Positions 1 to 8,788 of a stretch of 64,000 nt of DNA are shown here, piece after piece. Origin of the DNA: Bacillota bacterium (lineage in GTDB: Bacteria; Bacillota; Clostridia; Lachnospirales; Lachnospiraceae); assembly GCA_023420085.1 (NCBI GenBank), contig JAEZWQ010000029.1:1-64000 (forward strand), written 5' to 3'. The position numbers were made by a program, and so were the translations under genes. The stretch's first letter is position 1. Each line of letters opens with the position of its first letter. The notes under the pieces are model-generated. The model had not been told where the DNA came from. It saw only the letters and a list, made by a program, of their open reading frames with translations, and did not search any database.

Positions 1-102
1 TATTCTCACACAATTCTAACATCTTAGCCTTAAAATCTCACACCAAACTAACCAAAAAAGTATTACTATTAGTATACATAAATATGACTTTCAGGAGAAA
101 AT

Positions 103-504
103 ATGAATAGTAAAAATATTATAATAATTGGCTGTGGTAGGCTAGGGGCTAATATAGCTAATATAATGTATGATGAAGGAAATGATGTGACAGTAATTGA
201 TAAGGATTCAAACTCATTTAGAAAACTATCATTATCATTTGGAGGAGAAATTATTGAAGCTGATGCCCTAGACACGAATGTCTATGAAGAATTAAAGATA
301 AAAAATGACGATATCTTCATAATAGTCACAAATAAAGATAATACGAATATTATGGTTTCACAAATGTTAAAAAATATATATTCAGTTAAAAATATAATCT
401 GTAGAGTATATGATATAGATAGGGCTTGTGTATATGATGAACTTGGAATTAGTACGATATGCCCTACAGAGCTTGCAACAATCAAAATTAAAGAAATAAT
501 ATAA
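103..504 (+). CDS. TrkA-like NAD-binding K+ uptake subunit (single RCK-N domain)
   Basis: This is a cytoplasmic regulatory subunit of a Trk/Ktr potassium channel. The 133 residues form one Rossmann RCK-N domain. It opens with a glycine-rich NAD loop (IIGCGRLGANIA, about residues 8-19), and an acidic IDKD at about residue 32 probably holds the adenosine ribose. The RCK-C domain of ordinary TrkA is absent. The start is supported by CAGGAGAAAAT just upstream. It is the first gene of a three-gene operon and ends 9 bases before a second, full TrkA-type gene. The two probably form a mixed ring on the TrkH pore. No frameshift is apparent, so the short form looks natural. Confidence 0.85.
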   Translation: MNSKNIIIIGCGRLGANIANIMYDEGNDVTVIDKDSNSFRKLSLSFGGEIIEADALDTNVYEELKIKNDDIFIIVTNKDNTNIMVSQMLKNIYSVKNIICRVYDIDRACVYDELGISTICPTELATIKIKEII

Positions 505-513
505 GAGGGATCT

Positions 514-1182
514 ATGAAAAGAATTATTATTGTTGGTGGCAAAAATAAAGCAAAAACACTTGCTGAATCTTTACATCTAAAAAATTATGAAATCAGTGTA
601 ATAAATAGCAATAAGGATGATGCGATTTTTTTAAGTGAAAATAAAAATATAAACGTCTTCTTAGGAGATGGTACTAAACCATACGTATTGGAAGATGCAA
701 ATTGTTATGGAGCTGATATAGTTATATCACTGATAGGTAATGACGAAGATAATCTAATTGTTTGTGAACTAGCAAAGAAAAAATTTAAGGTCAAAAGAAC
801 TATTGCCCTTCTAAGTGATGCAAAAAAAATAGACTTCTTTCATAAGATGGGAATAGATAAGGTTATATGCGCTGTATCAATGGTTTCTGAATTTATAAAA
901 CAGCAAGCATTACTTGATAGTATAACTCATAGTATCCCAATAGCAGAAGGATCTGTAGAAGTTGTCGAAATACGTATTAACAAAGATGATAATGCTGTAG
1001 GAAAAAAGATATACCAACTAAATTTACCACAGGATGTAATAATTGCATGTATATTAAGATCAGATACTACTATTATTCCGGGTGGAGATGATGTGATAAA
1101 TCCCAATGATCTTCTTATTGTAATTGTAAAGGCCGATAATAAATTTGAAGTTATAAATTGTTTAAAAGGAGACCAACTATGA
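514..1182 (+). CDS. TrkA family potassium uptake regulator
   Basis: This 222-residue TrkA/KtrA protein has an N-terminal NAD-binding RCK-N domain (IIVGGKNKAKTLAESL at residues 4-19) and a C-terminal RCK-C region from about residue 140 (VEVVEIRINKDDNAVGKKI). It gates the neighbouring TrkH channel in response to nucleotide binding. The first glycines read GGKNKA rather than the usual GxGxxG, so its nucleotide site may be degenerate while the smaller partner upstream keeps the classic loop. The stop codon overlaps the trkH start as ATGA, which points to translational coupling. Confidence 0.88.
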   Translation: MKRIIIVGGKNKAKTLAESLHLKNYEISVINSNKDDAIFLSENKNINVFLGDGTKPYVLEDANCYGADIVISLIGNDEDNLIVCELAKKKFKVKRTIALLSDAKKIDFFHKMGIDKVICAVSMVSEFIKQQALLDSITHSIPIAEGSVEVVEIRINKDDNAVGKKIYQLNLPQDVIIACILRSDTTIIPGGDDVINPNDLLIVIVKADNKFEVINCLKGDQL

Positions 1183-2639
1183 ATACCAAGTTTAAATCAT
1201 TTTATGGCAATTTCATGATTTTAGTTGGTTTAATCGTTGGATTTAGCCTAATTATAATACCTTTTTATAATGAATATGATTATTTTTTAGCTTTTTTCTT
1301 GCCAGCTTCTGGCTCAATTTTGCTTGGTATATTATTTAATATTTTTGATAAAGATAATAAGAATTTTAATACAAGCAGAATTAATATGATAAACGAAAGT
1401 TCAACTAAAGTTATATTCGCATGGATATATGGTTCCATTATAGCCGCATTACCTTTTATAATATGCAACATGCTAAATCCAATCCAGGCATTATTTGAGT
1501 CTGTAAGTGGTTTTACTACTACCGGTCTTTCTGTTGTTGACGTTACAATAGCTCCAAAGGTAATTTTATTCCATAGATCTTTTATGCAATATTGCGGTGG
1601 TCTTGGATTTATAATGATGATGCTCTTGATATCGACAAATAAAAAATCTATGGAGTTGTACCATGCCGAGGCTCATTCAGATAGATTACATCCCCATCTT
1701 AAAAAGACGGCTAGAGTTATATTTTATATGTATGCTCTTTTTTTATTAATTGGTACGCTTGCATATATGATTTTTGGCATGAATCTATTTGAAAGTATTT
1801 GCCACTGTATGTGTTCACTTTCAACCGGTGGTTTTTCAACAAGATTAAATAGTATTGGTGAGTATAATAGTATAGGGATTAGGCTTGTTACTGTCATATT
1901 AATGATTATTGGTACAACAAATTTCGCTGTCTTACTATGTATAGTTAGAGGAAAATTTAAGAAAGCTTTTAGGGTAAGTGAAATGAAATTTTTAGGATTT
2001 CTTTTGATTTTATCTGTCCCTATCGTTGGTTTTTCTCTTATGGCAACAAATAATTTAGGCTTTGTAAATGCCATGTATGAATCTTTAGTAAATGTGAGTT
2101 CAGCAATTTCTACAACAGGATATTCTACAATGAATTTTGCTGATTGGTCTGAGTTTGCTATCGGTGTAATAATTATTTTAATGATTATTGGTGGTGGTAT
2201 TGGTTCTACTGCTGGTGGTTTAAAGTTAAGTCGTGTATATTTGTTATTTAGAATAATGCTTATAAATATCAAGAGACAACTAAGCCCTAAGCAGCGTATA
2301 AGTACTGAATATTATATGACGGTTAAGGGAAGAACTAAAATTGATGATGAGGTAAGAGAAAATACATGTGGATTTTTCTTAATATATATGTTTATATTTA
2401 TTATCCTTTCTCTTATGGTATCAATTAGTGCTAAAACTAATCTTACTAAAGCGATGTTTGAAATTTCTTCGGCACTTTCTACCGTGGGATTATCTATCGG
2501 TATCACAAATCCTAGCACTGATATGTATACTTTGGTCATAGAGATTATTGCTATGATTCTGGGTAGGCTTGAAATATTCACTATTATTATTGCTTCTTCT
2601 TGTGCTTTAAGAAAAATTGGCAAGATTGGGCGTAGGTAG
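1179..2639 (+). CDS. TrkH/KtrB family potassium transporter
   Basis: This is the membrane pore of a Trk-type K+ uptake system, about 486 residues with roughly 8-10 hydrophobic segments. The repeated pore-loop signatures are visible: SGFTTTGLS (residues about 110-118), SLSTGGFST, SSAISTTGYST and SALSTVGLS, each supplying a filter glycine. The start at 1179 is preferred over an upstream in-frame codon at 1158 because AAAAGGAG lies 7 bases before it and it overlaps the trkA stop. A GGIGSTAGGLKLSR segment after the third filter matches the family. It is the last gene of the operon and is followed by a strong hairpin. Confidence 0.93.
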   Translation: MNTKFKSFYGNFMILVGLIVGFSLIIIPFYNEYDYFLAFFLPASGSILLGILFNIFDKDNKNFNTSRINMINESSTKVIFAWIYGSIIAALPFIICNMLNPIQALFESVSGFTTTGLSVVDVTIAPKVILFHRSFMQYCGGLGFIMMMLLISTNKKSMELYHAEAHSDRLHPHLKKTARVIFYMYALFLLIGTLAYMIFGMNLFESICHCMCSLSTGGFSTRLNSIGEYNSIGIRLVTVILMIIGTTNFAVLLCIVRGKFKKAFRVSEMKFLGFLLILSVPIVGFSLMATNNLGFVNAMYESLVNVSSAISTTGYSTMNFADWSEFAIGVIIILMIIGGGIGSTAGGLKLSRVYLLFRIMLINIKRQLSPKQRISTEYYMTVKGRTKIDDEVRENTCGFFLIYMFIFIILSLMVSISAKTNLTKAMFEISSALSTVGLSIGITNPSTDMYTLVIEIIAMILGRLEIFTIIIASSCALRKIGKIGRR

Positions 2640-2653
2640 GTTATGAAAATGGG

Positions 2654-2695
2654 GAAGTGCTGCCCTTCTTATGATTTTAAGAAATGCAGCACTTC
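2654..2695 (+). terminator. Hairpin terminator after trkH
   Basis: A 10-bp perfect outer stem (GAAGTGCTGC with GCAGCACTTC) encloses an inner TTCTTA/TAAGAA stem. The following bases are T-rich but not a clean T run. It sits between the convergent trkH and lacG genes and may serve both strands. A short open frame over it (2643-2840) is not credited as a gene. Confidence 0.7.
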
Positions 2696-2770
2696 TATGT
2701 TTAGATGTTTAATTGTTATCTGGGGTATGTATTTGTGGTATGAAAATATACATACTAAATTTAGCATTTA

Positions 2771-4177
2771 TTATTCAACAGTCAAAGTTTCAGCCAATTT
2801 TTTATACCAATATGCACTCTTTTTGGGGAAACGTTTCTGAGTTTCAAAGTCAACATAGAAAAGACCATATCTCTTTTCATAGCCATTAGACCATGAGAAA
2901 ACATCCATTAATGACCAAATAAAATATCCTTTAATATTTGCCCCCTCATTTATTGCATCTATAATTGCATTCATGTGTTTTTTTACATAATCTATACGAT
3001 AGTCATCTTCAACAGTATTTTCTTTAAATATATCTTTATATCCTATACCATTTTCAGTTATATATATTTTTTTATAATTAGGATAATCATTTTTTATTCT
3101 CATAATTTGATCATATAATCCCTTAGGATAAATAATCCAATCCCAATCTGTTTTTTCTAAGCCATCTGGTGTTTCTCTCTTTCCAACGCCTTTTATTTGA
3201 TATTTTGATGTTCCTTTTTCACCTTTACCATTATGAATAATTTCAGTTTTACCATTAAAACTTCTCATCCAATCACTCATGTAATAATTAATACCTAGAA
3301 AATCATTTAAATCTTTTGCTTCGTTTAAATATTTAAAATCTTCTTCTCTAAGGTCTAATTTCCCACCATTTTCTTTTAGGATTACATTAACGCCTTCCAT
3401 TGTTTTCTCAGAATATTCACCTAAAAAAGTTGCATCAAGTATAAATTTATTATGAATAACATCTTCAAGTTCTGCCGCTCTCATATCATCTTTGTTATTG
3501 GGATCATATGCATATTTCATTGGAAGCGCATGAACTACTCCTATTTCTCCCTTATATTTTTTGTCTTTAAATAATTTTACAGTACGTGCATGTGCCACCA
3601 TCATATTATGATGAGATTGAAACACCTTTTCTAAATCATATTTAATTCCGGGCGGAAATTTACCATTAAGATATTGTCCGTCACCAATTGGTCCAATTTC
3701 ATTAAAAGTAGTCCAATATTTTATTTCTTTAAATTCTCTAAAACAAAAGTCAGCATAATCTACAAAATAATCAATATTATCTCTATTCAAGAAATCTCCA
3801 TTTGAATGTAAATGTTCAGGTGTATCAAAATGATGTAATGTTACAAAAGGCTCTACATTATTCTTTATACATTCAGCAAATAAATTATGATAAAATTCTA
3901 CTCCTTTTTTATTTACATCTCCATATCCTTTTGGAAATATTCTTGACCATGCAATAGATATGCGTATCCCGTTAATACTATATTTTTTACAAAGTTCTAA
4001 ATCAATTGGATATTTATTATAAAAATCACTAGCTGGATCTGCTCTATACCAATAATTATCCTCCAAATATTTATCCCAAGCTACGGGACCTTTACCGTCA
4101 ATATTAGTTGCACCTTCTGCTTGATAAGCAGCAGTAGCTCCACCAAAAATAAAATCTGCTGGTAATTTTCTATTCAT
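2771..4177 (-). CDS. lacG: 6-phospho-beta-galactosidase
   Basis: This is a family 1 glycoside hydrolase of 468 residues that splits lactose 6-phosphate to glucose and galactose 6-phosphate in the cytoplasm. The N-terminus LPADFIFGGATAAYQAEGA, the acid/base motif TFNEIGP (about residue 160) and the nucleophile motif ITENGIG (about residue 375) are intact. The C-terminal WSLMDVFSWSNGYEKRYGLF is the classic LacG tail; the Lys in NGYEKRYG belongs to the phosphate-binding site. As I recall streptococcal and staphylococcal LacG proteins, the match is close over the whole length, so transfer is likely. GGAG lies before the ATG. It is the last gene of the lacF'EG operon. Confidence 0.95.
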   Translation of the reverse strand: MNRKLPADFIFGGATAAYQAEGATNIDGKGPVAWDKYLEDNYWYRADPASDFYNKYPIDLELCKKYSINGIRISIAWSRIFPKGYGDVNKKGVEFYHNLFAECIKNNVEPFVTLHHFDTPEHLHSNGDFLNRDNIDYFVDYADFCFREFKEIKYWTTFNEIGPIGDGQYLNGKFPPGIKYDLEKVFQSHHNMMVAHARTVKLFKDKKYKGEIGVVHALPMKYAYDPNNKDDMRAAELEDVIHNKFILDATFLGEYSEKTMEGVNVILKENGGKLDLREEDFKYLNEAKDLNDFLGINYYMSDWMRSFNGKTEIIHNGKGEKGTSKYQIKGVGKRETPDGLEKTDWDWIIYPKGLYDQIMRIKNDYPNYKKIYITENGIGYKDIFKENTVEDDYRIDYVKKHMNAIIDAINEGANIKGYFIWSLMDVFSWSNGYEKRYGLFYVDFETQKRFPKKSAYWYKKLAETLTVE

Positions 4178-4226
4178 TTCTAATCTCCTAAGTTATAAAC
4201 CAATAATATTTTATTAAGCTTATTAA

Positions 4227-5909
4227 TTATATATGCTCCTTAACAAAAGCTAATGCTCCTTGCCCGTCTTTAGTTAGATTAATATACTGAAGCCCTTCTG
4301 TTTTTGCAAGCTTAATTCCTAATTTATCTGTTTCTTCCTTCATATCTTCATAATTAGAAGCAACCTGTGGTGCTAGTATAACAAGATTGAATTGTGGCAA
4401 TATCTCTCTATGAGCACCATAACTACCTGCGACAGCTTTAACATTTGTATTATACTCTTTAGCTGCTTTATTAAGTGCATTAGCTAATAAACCGCTTGTT
4501 CCGCCACCGGCACATAACACTAAAACATTAATTTCTTCTCCATTTTCAATACATGTAACTGTTTTTTCTAATATTTTATCTGCTTTTCTTGTATCGAAAT
4601 TCTCTGAAACTTTTTCTCTTAATTCATTAGAAACTTTACCTTCAATTTCTTCTTTCAAAATTTGATTATCATATACCTTTAAGAAAGGATAATATATTAT
4701 TACATCGACAATGATTAATGTAATTGCAAGCACGAAAGACCATAAACCAAACCCTGTACCGAGAATTATTCCTATTGGTCCTGGTGTTGTCCAAGGTAAA
4801 TTTACACTAAAGCTATTCATTCCAATTACGTCAACAAAAAATTTAAATATCCATACATTCGCAATTGGGGCTAAAATAAATGGTATAAAAAATACCGGAT
4901 TAAGTACTAGTGGACCACCAAATAAAATAGGTTCATTTACCCCAAAAAATGTAGGAACAACAGACGCTCTACCAATAGCTTTATTTCTTTTTGACTTTGT
5001 TAACCACATAAACATAAAAGGTACAACAAGTGTAGCTCCCGTTCCTCCCATGGTAACAATAAACATTTGAGTTCCAGAAGTTATAATTTTACTAGCTTGT
5101 TCGCCTGCTTGAAGTAATTGGAAATTAGTTTCAACATTAGCATAAAGTAGTGCAGCAATAGCTGGTTCTACTATCGAAGGACCATGAATTCCAACAAACC
5201 AAAATAAAGCATATGCACCAAATATTATTGTTATTCCTAAATATCCATCAGCTGCTTGGAATAAAGGCGCAAGCAATGCTCCAACCGCTTCTGCAACACC
5301 TGTTCCTATATAACTACGAGAAAGAATATCTAAAATATAAAGAATCATTATAGATATAGTTAATGGTATAATATCTTTAAATACTTGAGATATGTTCGGT
5401 GGAACTTCTTCTGGCATACGTATAGAAATATTTCTTTTTACGCAAAATTTATATACATTGACAGTTATAAAAGCAGAAATAAAAGCTGTTAATAATCCTC
5501 TTGTTCCTAAAAACGCTCCCGAAAATCCGCCTTCAATTGCATCAGATGAAAGTAAAAGAAATCCTGCTATTGAAACTATCATAGTTGCAATAAAATTAAT
5601 CTGATTTGTTTTTTCAAGTTTTCTATTTATTGAGTCAGTTAAAGACTTTGCTGTTGTTCCTGCAACTAATAGAGCAATTATTCCCATTGTATAATTATAT
5701 GGCTTCATAATTATTGATACAGTATTATCACTCCATTTAAATCCAAAAATATTAGGCACATATGCAATCAAAAGAAATAAACTAGAAAAAAGAATTAAAG
5801 GCATACTAGATATGAATCCATCCTTTATCGCTCTCAGATATATATTCCTTGATACTTTCTCAAAAAAAGGTTTAGCTTTCTCAATAGTTTTTATTAATCC
5901 TTGCATCAT
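4227..5909 (-). CDS. lacE: PTS lactose-specific EIICB component
   Basis: This is the membrane transporter of the lactose phosphotransferase system, with EIIC fused to EIIB (560 residues). Residues 1 to about 420 form the EIIC domain with many hydrophobic helices and the substrate-region motifs GIHGPSIVEP and NEPILFGGP. After a charged linker, the EIIB domain starts at about residue 457 and carries the phosphocysteine motif VLCAGGGTSG, with Cys near 466. It takes phosphate from LacF (EIIA) and imports lactose as lactose 6-phosphate for LacG. The start overlaps the stop of a lacF remnant (GATGAATGATG), as in an intact lacFEG operon. Without a complete LacF encoded here it would need an EIIA from elsewhere. 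Confidence 0.95.
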   Translation of the reverse strand: MMQGLIKTIEKAKPFFEKVSRNIYLRAIKDGFISSMPLILFSSLFLLIAYVPNIFGFKWSDNTVSIIMKPYNYTMGIIALLVAGTTAKSLTDSINRKLEKTNQINFIATMIVSIAGFLLLSSDAIEGGFSGAFLGTRGLLTAFISAFITVNVYKFCVKRNISIRMPEEVPPNISQVFKDIIPLTISIMILYILDILSRSYIGTGVAEAVGALLAPLFQAADGYLGITIIFGAYALFWFVGIHGPSIVEPAIAALLYANVETNFQLLQAGEQASKIITSGTQMFIVTMGGTGATLVVPFMFMWLTKSKRNKAIGRASVVPTFFGVNEPILFGGPLVLNPVFFIPFILAPIANVWIFKFFVDVIGMNSFSVNLPWTTPGPIGIILGTGFGLWSFVLAITLIIVDVIIYYPFLKVYDNQILKEEIEGKVSNELREKVSENFDTRKADKILEKTVTCIENGEEINVLVLCAGGGTSGLLANALNKAAKEYNTNVKAVAGSYGAHREILPQFNLVILAPQVASNYEDMKEETDKLGIKLAKTEGLQYINLTKDGQGALAFVKEHI

Positions 5910-6010
5910 TCATCCCCTCTCTTATACAGTTCAATAATATGCTTTATCAAATCATGTAACAAAATTGTTGTCATTAGATGATCTTGTCCATGCATCAAAG
6001 TAATACTAAT
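5906..6010 (-). pseudogene. lacF: lacF 3' remnant (PTS lactose EIIA, truncated)
   Basis: Reading leftward from the intron edge, the frame encodes 34 residues ending in a stop that overlaps the lacE start. The peptide includes LMHGQDHLMTTILLHDL and ends IIELYKRGDE, which is the end of the lactose-specific EIIA protein. The MHGQDH histidine is the phosphorylation site in LacF proteins. About 70 N-terminal residues expected from the family are missing: immediately upstream the sequence becomes the 3' end of a group II intron. No start codon or ribosome binding site remains, so no working EIIA is expected. Confidence 0.9.
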
Positions 6011-7933
6011 AGAGTAGAGGGAAGATATTAATCTTCGCCCCTCTCATTGCACCGTACGTACGGGTCTCGTATACGGCGCTACATTTATATGTTAATACAA
6101 CTTATCTTAGATAGTATTCAAGAGGTTTGACCAGTCCTGGTCTTTCCTCTTTTCTTATGGCTAGAATATCTGCATTAAGTAAGAAGTTTACTACATTCCC
6201 ATTTGCTTGTTTATATAGTCCAAGTCTTGTATTCGCTACTGAATAGATTTGCTCATCACTGAAGTGATAAGCTAATTGCTTATTCAGCTTTTGCAGATTG
6301 TTATATATCCTAGATGATGTTTTCCACTGTTTCAGGATAATAACTCTTATTTTGTGCCTCAACCATTGTCCAAATTCATCTACGAAGGTTTTCATCCTTC
6401 CGATTCGAAAGTAGTTTATCCATCCTTTAACGATTTGGTTTATCCTGGTAAACGTCTTGGCGTTGGTTCGTGCTACACATTTCTTTCGAATAAGTTCCTT
6501 GCGACATTTGTCATATAGGCTTTTCTTACTTTTCTTTGTAGGCCTACACTCCCATTTTGAAGATCCCTTCCAGTATGTGAAACCTAGAAAATTACTATTC
6601 GTTGGTCTTACTACCTTTGTTTTAGTGGCACTGACCTTTAGGAATAATTTTCTCTCTAGCCATGATGTAACTGACTTCATCACTCGATTTGCTGCCATCT
6701 CGCTTTTAACGAAGATATTACTATCGTCTGCGTATCTCACAAAGCATAGTCCCCTTGCTTCTAATTCCTTATCAAACTTATCTAAATAAATATTAGATAG
6801 AATAGGACTTAGTGGTCCTCCCTGAGGCATTCCTATGGTACTAGCTTTGACAAAACCATTTTCCATGATTCCTGCCTGCAGAAATTTACGAATCAAGTGC
6901 AGTGTTGTCGAGTCATTTACATGCTCTCTAAGTATTGAAATTAATTTATCGTGATTTACCGTATCGAAGTATGCTTCTATATCTAAATCAATAACCCATT
7001 CATATCCTTCATTCAAGTACTCTAGTGTTCGCATGATGGCATCATGGCCACTCCTGTTTGGTCTAAATCCAAAACTATTATCACTGAATCTACTATCATA
7101 GATTTCTGATAATACTTGAGCTATCGCTTGTTGGATAACTCTGTCTACTACTGTTGGAATTCCTAGCGGTCTTTTCTTGCCATTTGATTTAGGAATATAG
7201 ACTCTTCTTACAGGTTGAGGCTTGTATTTCTTCTCCAGTATCTGTTTCTTTATCTGTTCCTTATGGGTCTTGAAATACTCGTCAATTTCATTCACTGTCA
7301 TCTTATCGACACCAGGTACGCCTTTATTACTCTTGACTCTTTTGATTGCCTCTTTGAGATTTTCATCTCTTAAAATCACTTCGATTAATTTCATGTTGTT
7401 GCTTCTCCTTCCTCTTGTAAATATATTTGGAACCATTCCCTCTACCTTCATTCCCATGGGATTACGATTCCCACTTATGGAACTATCCTCGATTTCAAAC
7501 TATCCAAACATTGCGCATGGTGAGTTGCACCATATAAACATTAGGTCCTTTGGTACAGATGTCTTTACCTACTACGACCTCAGCTGACTTCTTGTGGCAA
7601 ACCTTTTTCGACCGATGTTACCATCACTGATTTTAAAGATATTGGGATTCATCGTCCACAAGACCTCCCGGGGTAATTCACGAATCCTATTTCTTTCACA
7701 ACGTCCTGATTTACTGTCTTGGTTTTACGTTTACCTTTTGGACTTCGATTTGTATCGCAATCTTATCCACCATTTAGCCTTATATCAGATTTCTGTTCGT
7801 ACGCTCGAAAGAATCGCTACACCACTTCCTCCATCCTCAACATCACTGTTAACGACTTGTGGTTCACTACACTTGGTGGTAAATACCTGTGGTTGGTTTA
7901 TCTCCAACTGAATTCGTGCCATGCCCGGCACAC
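6011..7933 (-). mobile_element. Group II intron (group IIC-like)
   Basis: This is a retroelement of about 1.92 kb read leftward. Its 5' end is placed at 7933, where the strand reads GTGTGCC, close to the group II consensus. Domains I-IV occupy 7933-7395 and the reading frame follows. Domain V is at 6049-6079, a GCGCCGTA...TACGGTGC hairpin with a CGC triad; domain VI follows at about 6012-6046, with a stem GAGAGGGG.../...CCCTCTACTC and a possible bulged A. The upstream flank is a rho-independent terminator hairpin, the preferred target of IIC introns. The downstream flank is the inside of lacF. Edges are accurate to a few bases. Confidence 0.88.
6102..7394 (-). CDS. ltrA: Group II intron reverse transcriptase/maturase
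   Basis: This is the intron-encoded protein, 430 residues from the chosen ATG. It helps splice the intron RNA and copies it into new DNA sites. Reverse transcriptase blocks run from about residue 20 to 300, with the catalytic YADD in FVRYADDSNIFV and the earlier QGGPLSP block. A maturase domain follows, marked by TRINQIVKGWINYFRIG. No HNH endonuclease domain follows, as in IIC proteins. The start at 7394 has AAGGAG ten bases upstream; an open stretch reaching 7457 has no such site. The frame is intact, so the element may still be active. Confidence 0.95.
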   Translation of the reverse strand: MKLIEVILRDENLKEAIKRVKSNKGVPGVDKMTVNEIDEYFKTHKEQIKKQILEKKYKPQPVRRVYIPKSNGKKRPLGIPTVVDRVIQQAIAQVLSEIYDSRFSDNSFGFRPNRSGHDAIMRTLEYLNEGYEWVIDLDIEAYFDTVNHDKLISILREHVNDSTTLHLIRKFLQAGIMENGFVKASTIGMPQGGPLSPILSNIYLDKFDKELEARGLCFVRYADDSNIFVKSEMAANRVMKSVTSWLERKLFLKVSATKTKVVRPTNSNFLGFTYWKGSSKWECRPTKKSKKSLYDKCRKELIRKKCVARTNAKTFTRINQIVKGWINYFRIGRMKTFVDEFGQWLRHKIRVIILKQWKTSSRIYNNLQKLNKQLAYHFSDEQIYSVANTRLGLYKQANGNVVNFLLNADILAIRKEERPGLVKPLEYYLR

Positions 7934-7940
7934 GATAGAT

Positions 7941-7970
7941 AAAAGTCTTACTATTTCTAGTAAGACTTTT
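7941..7970 (-). terminator. Terminator of the PadR/HAAS operon, intron target
   Basis: An 11-bp stem AAAAGTCTTAC / GTAAGACTTTT with an 8-base loop, read leftward, is followed by ATCTATC and then the intron 5' end. It ends the padR-DUF1700-DUF4097 operon and is the recognition feature that group IIC introns insert behind. Confidence 0.88.
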
Positions 7971-7996
7971 ATTAATTTAACTCATAACTTTTAATT

Positions 7997-8788
7997 TTAA
8001 TCTTCAAACTTAACAACTCCATTGCTCATATTTACAACAGTCTTTTCGTTGCCATTGTACGTGCCAAATTTAACTGATTTACCACTCCTTATAATACTAG
8101 TTTTTAAATAATTATCAGTAACTGTAACATTATTTCTAGATTTTATCTCTCCATTAACAGGAAAATCTTTATCAAATATAACCTTTCCATTATCTATATT
8201 TACATATGTTTCAAAAGCTCTATCACCGTCAATATTTATATAACCATTCATTAAATCTACCTTTAATATACTAACGGTATCTTCAATATCTATTTTCCCA
8301 TTAGATGCTTTAATATTTATATCTAATTTCTCAGGATTAATAGCCGTAATTTTGATTTTTGCATTATTTGCATTTATTGAAATCTTTCCATTTTCTAGAT
8401 TTATCTCTCCGCCACTACTACCTTTTATTTCAATTTCATTATTATTCCCTTTTTCAATATCGATATAAGTATGATTAATATCTATATTTATTTCTCTAGC
8501 ATTATCAAATGAATAAATCGCACGATTTGATATAATCGTTTTACCGGTTTTTAGTTCCCTACCTGTAGTATCATTTTTATAAATCTTCTCAGATTTAGCT
8601 TCTCCATCTATATAACTAAAATCAAAGTCCCAGTCATATTCTTCATCATCCCCAATAAGACCAAAATTAAGAACATTATTATCTAAAGAAAATATATTGG
8701 CTTTATCTATAAAAATTCTTGATAATACTAGGCCAACAAATGAAATAATAATTATTCCAATAATTATTAATCCAAATTTATTTTTCAT
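7997..8788 (-). CDS. DUF4097 (toastrack) membrane-anchored protein
   Basis: This 263-residue protein has one N-terminal membrane segment (IIIGIIIISFVGLVLSRIF, residues 5-23) and an external region of short repeating beta strands rich in I, N, D and G (for example INIDGDRAFETYVNIDNGKVIF). This is typical of the DUF4097/LiaG-like toastrack fold. Its start overlaps the end of the DUF1700 gene upstream. PadR-HAAS-toastrack triads are a recurring cell-envelope sensing arrangement in Bacillota. The exact role, probably sensing or binding at the membrane surface, is not shown by the sequence. Confidence 0.8.
   Translation of the reverse strand: MKNKFGLIIIGIIIISFVGLVLSRIFIDKANIFSLDNNVLNFGLIGDDEEYDWDFDFSYIDGEAKSEKIYKNDTTGRELKTGKTIISNRAIYSFDNAREINIDINHTYIDIEKGNNNEIEIKGSSGGEINLENGKISINANNAKIKITAINPEKLDINIKASNGKIDIEDTVSILKVDLMNGYINIDGDRAFETYVNIDNGKVIFDKDFPVNGEIKSRNNVTVTDNYLKTSIIRSGKSVKFGTYNGNEKTVVNMSNGVVKFED

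Noticed and set aside
2643..2840. 65-residue frame after trkH
   Set aside because: It runs over the terminator hairpin and the end of lacG and lacks protein features.
7222..7994. Overlapping plus-strand open frames inside the intron region
   Set aside because: They oppose the maturase gene and the folded RNA domains, have no ribosome sites and no recognisable motifs.
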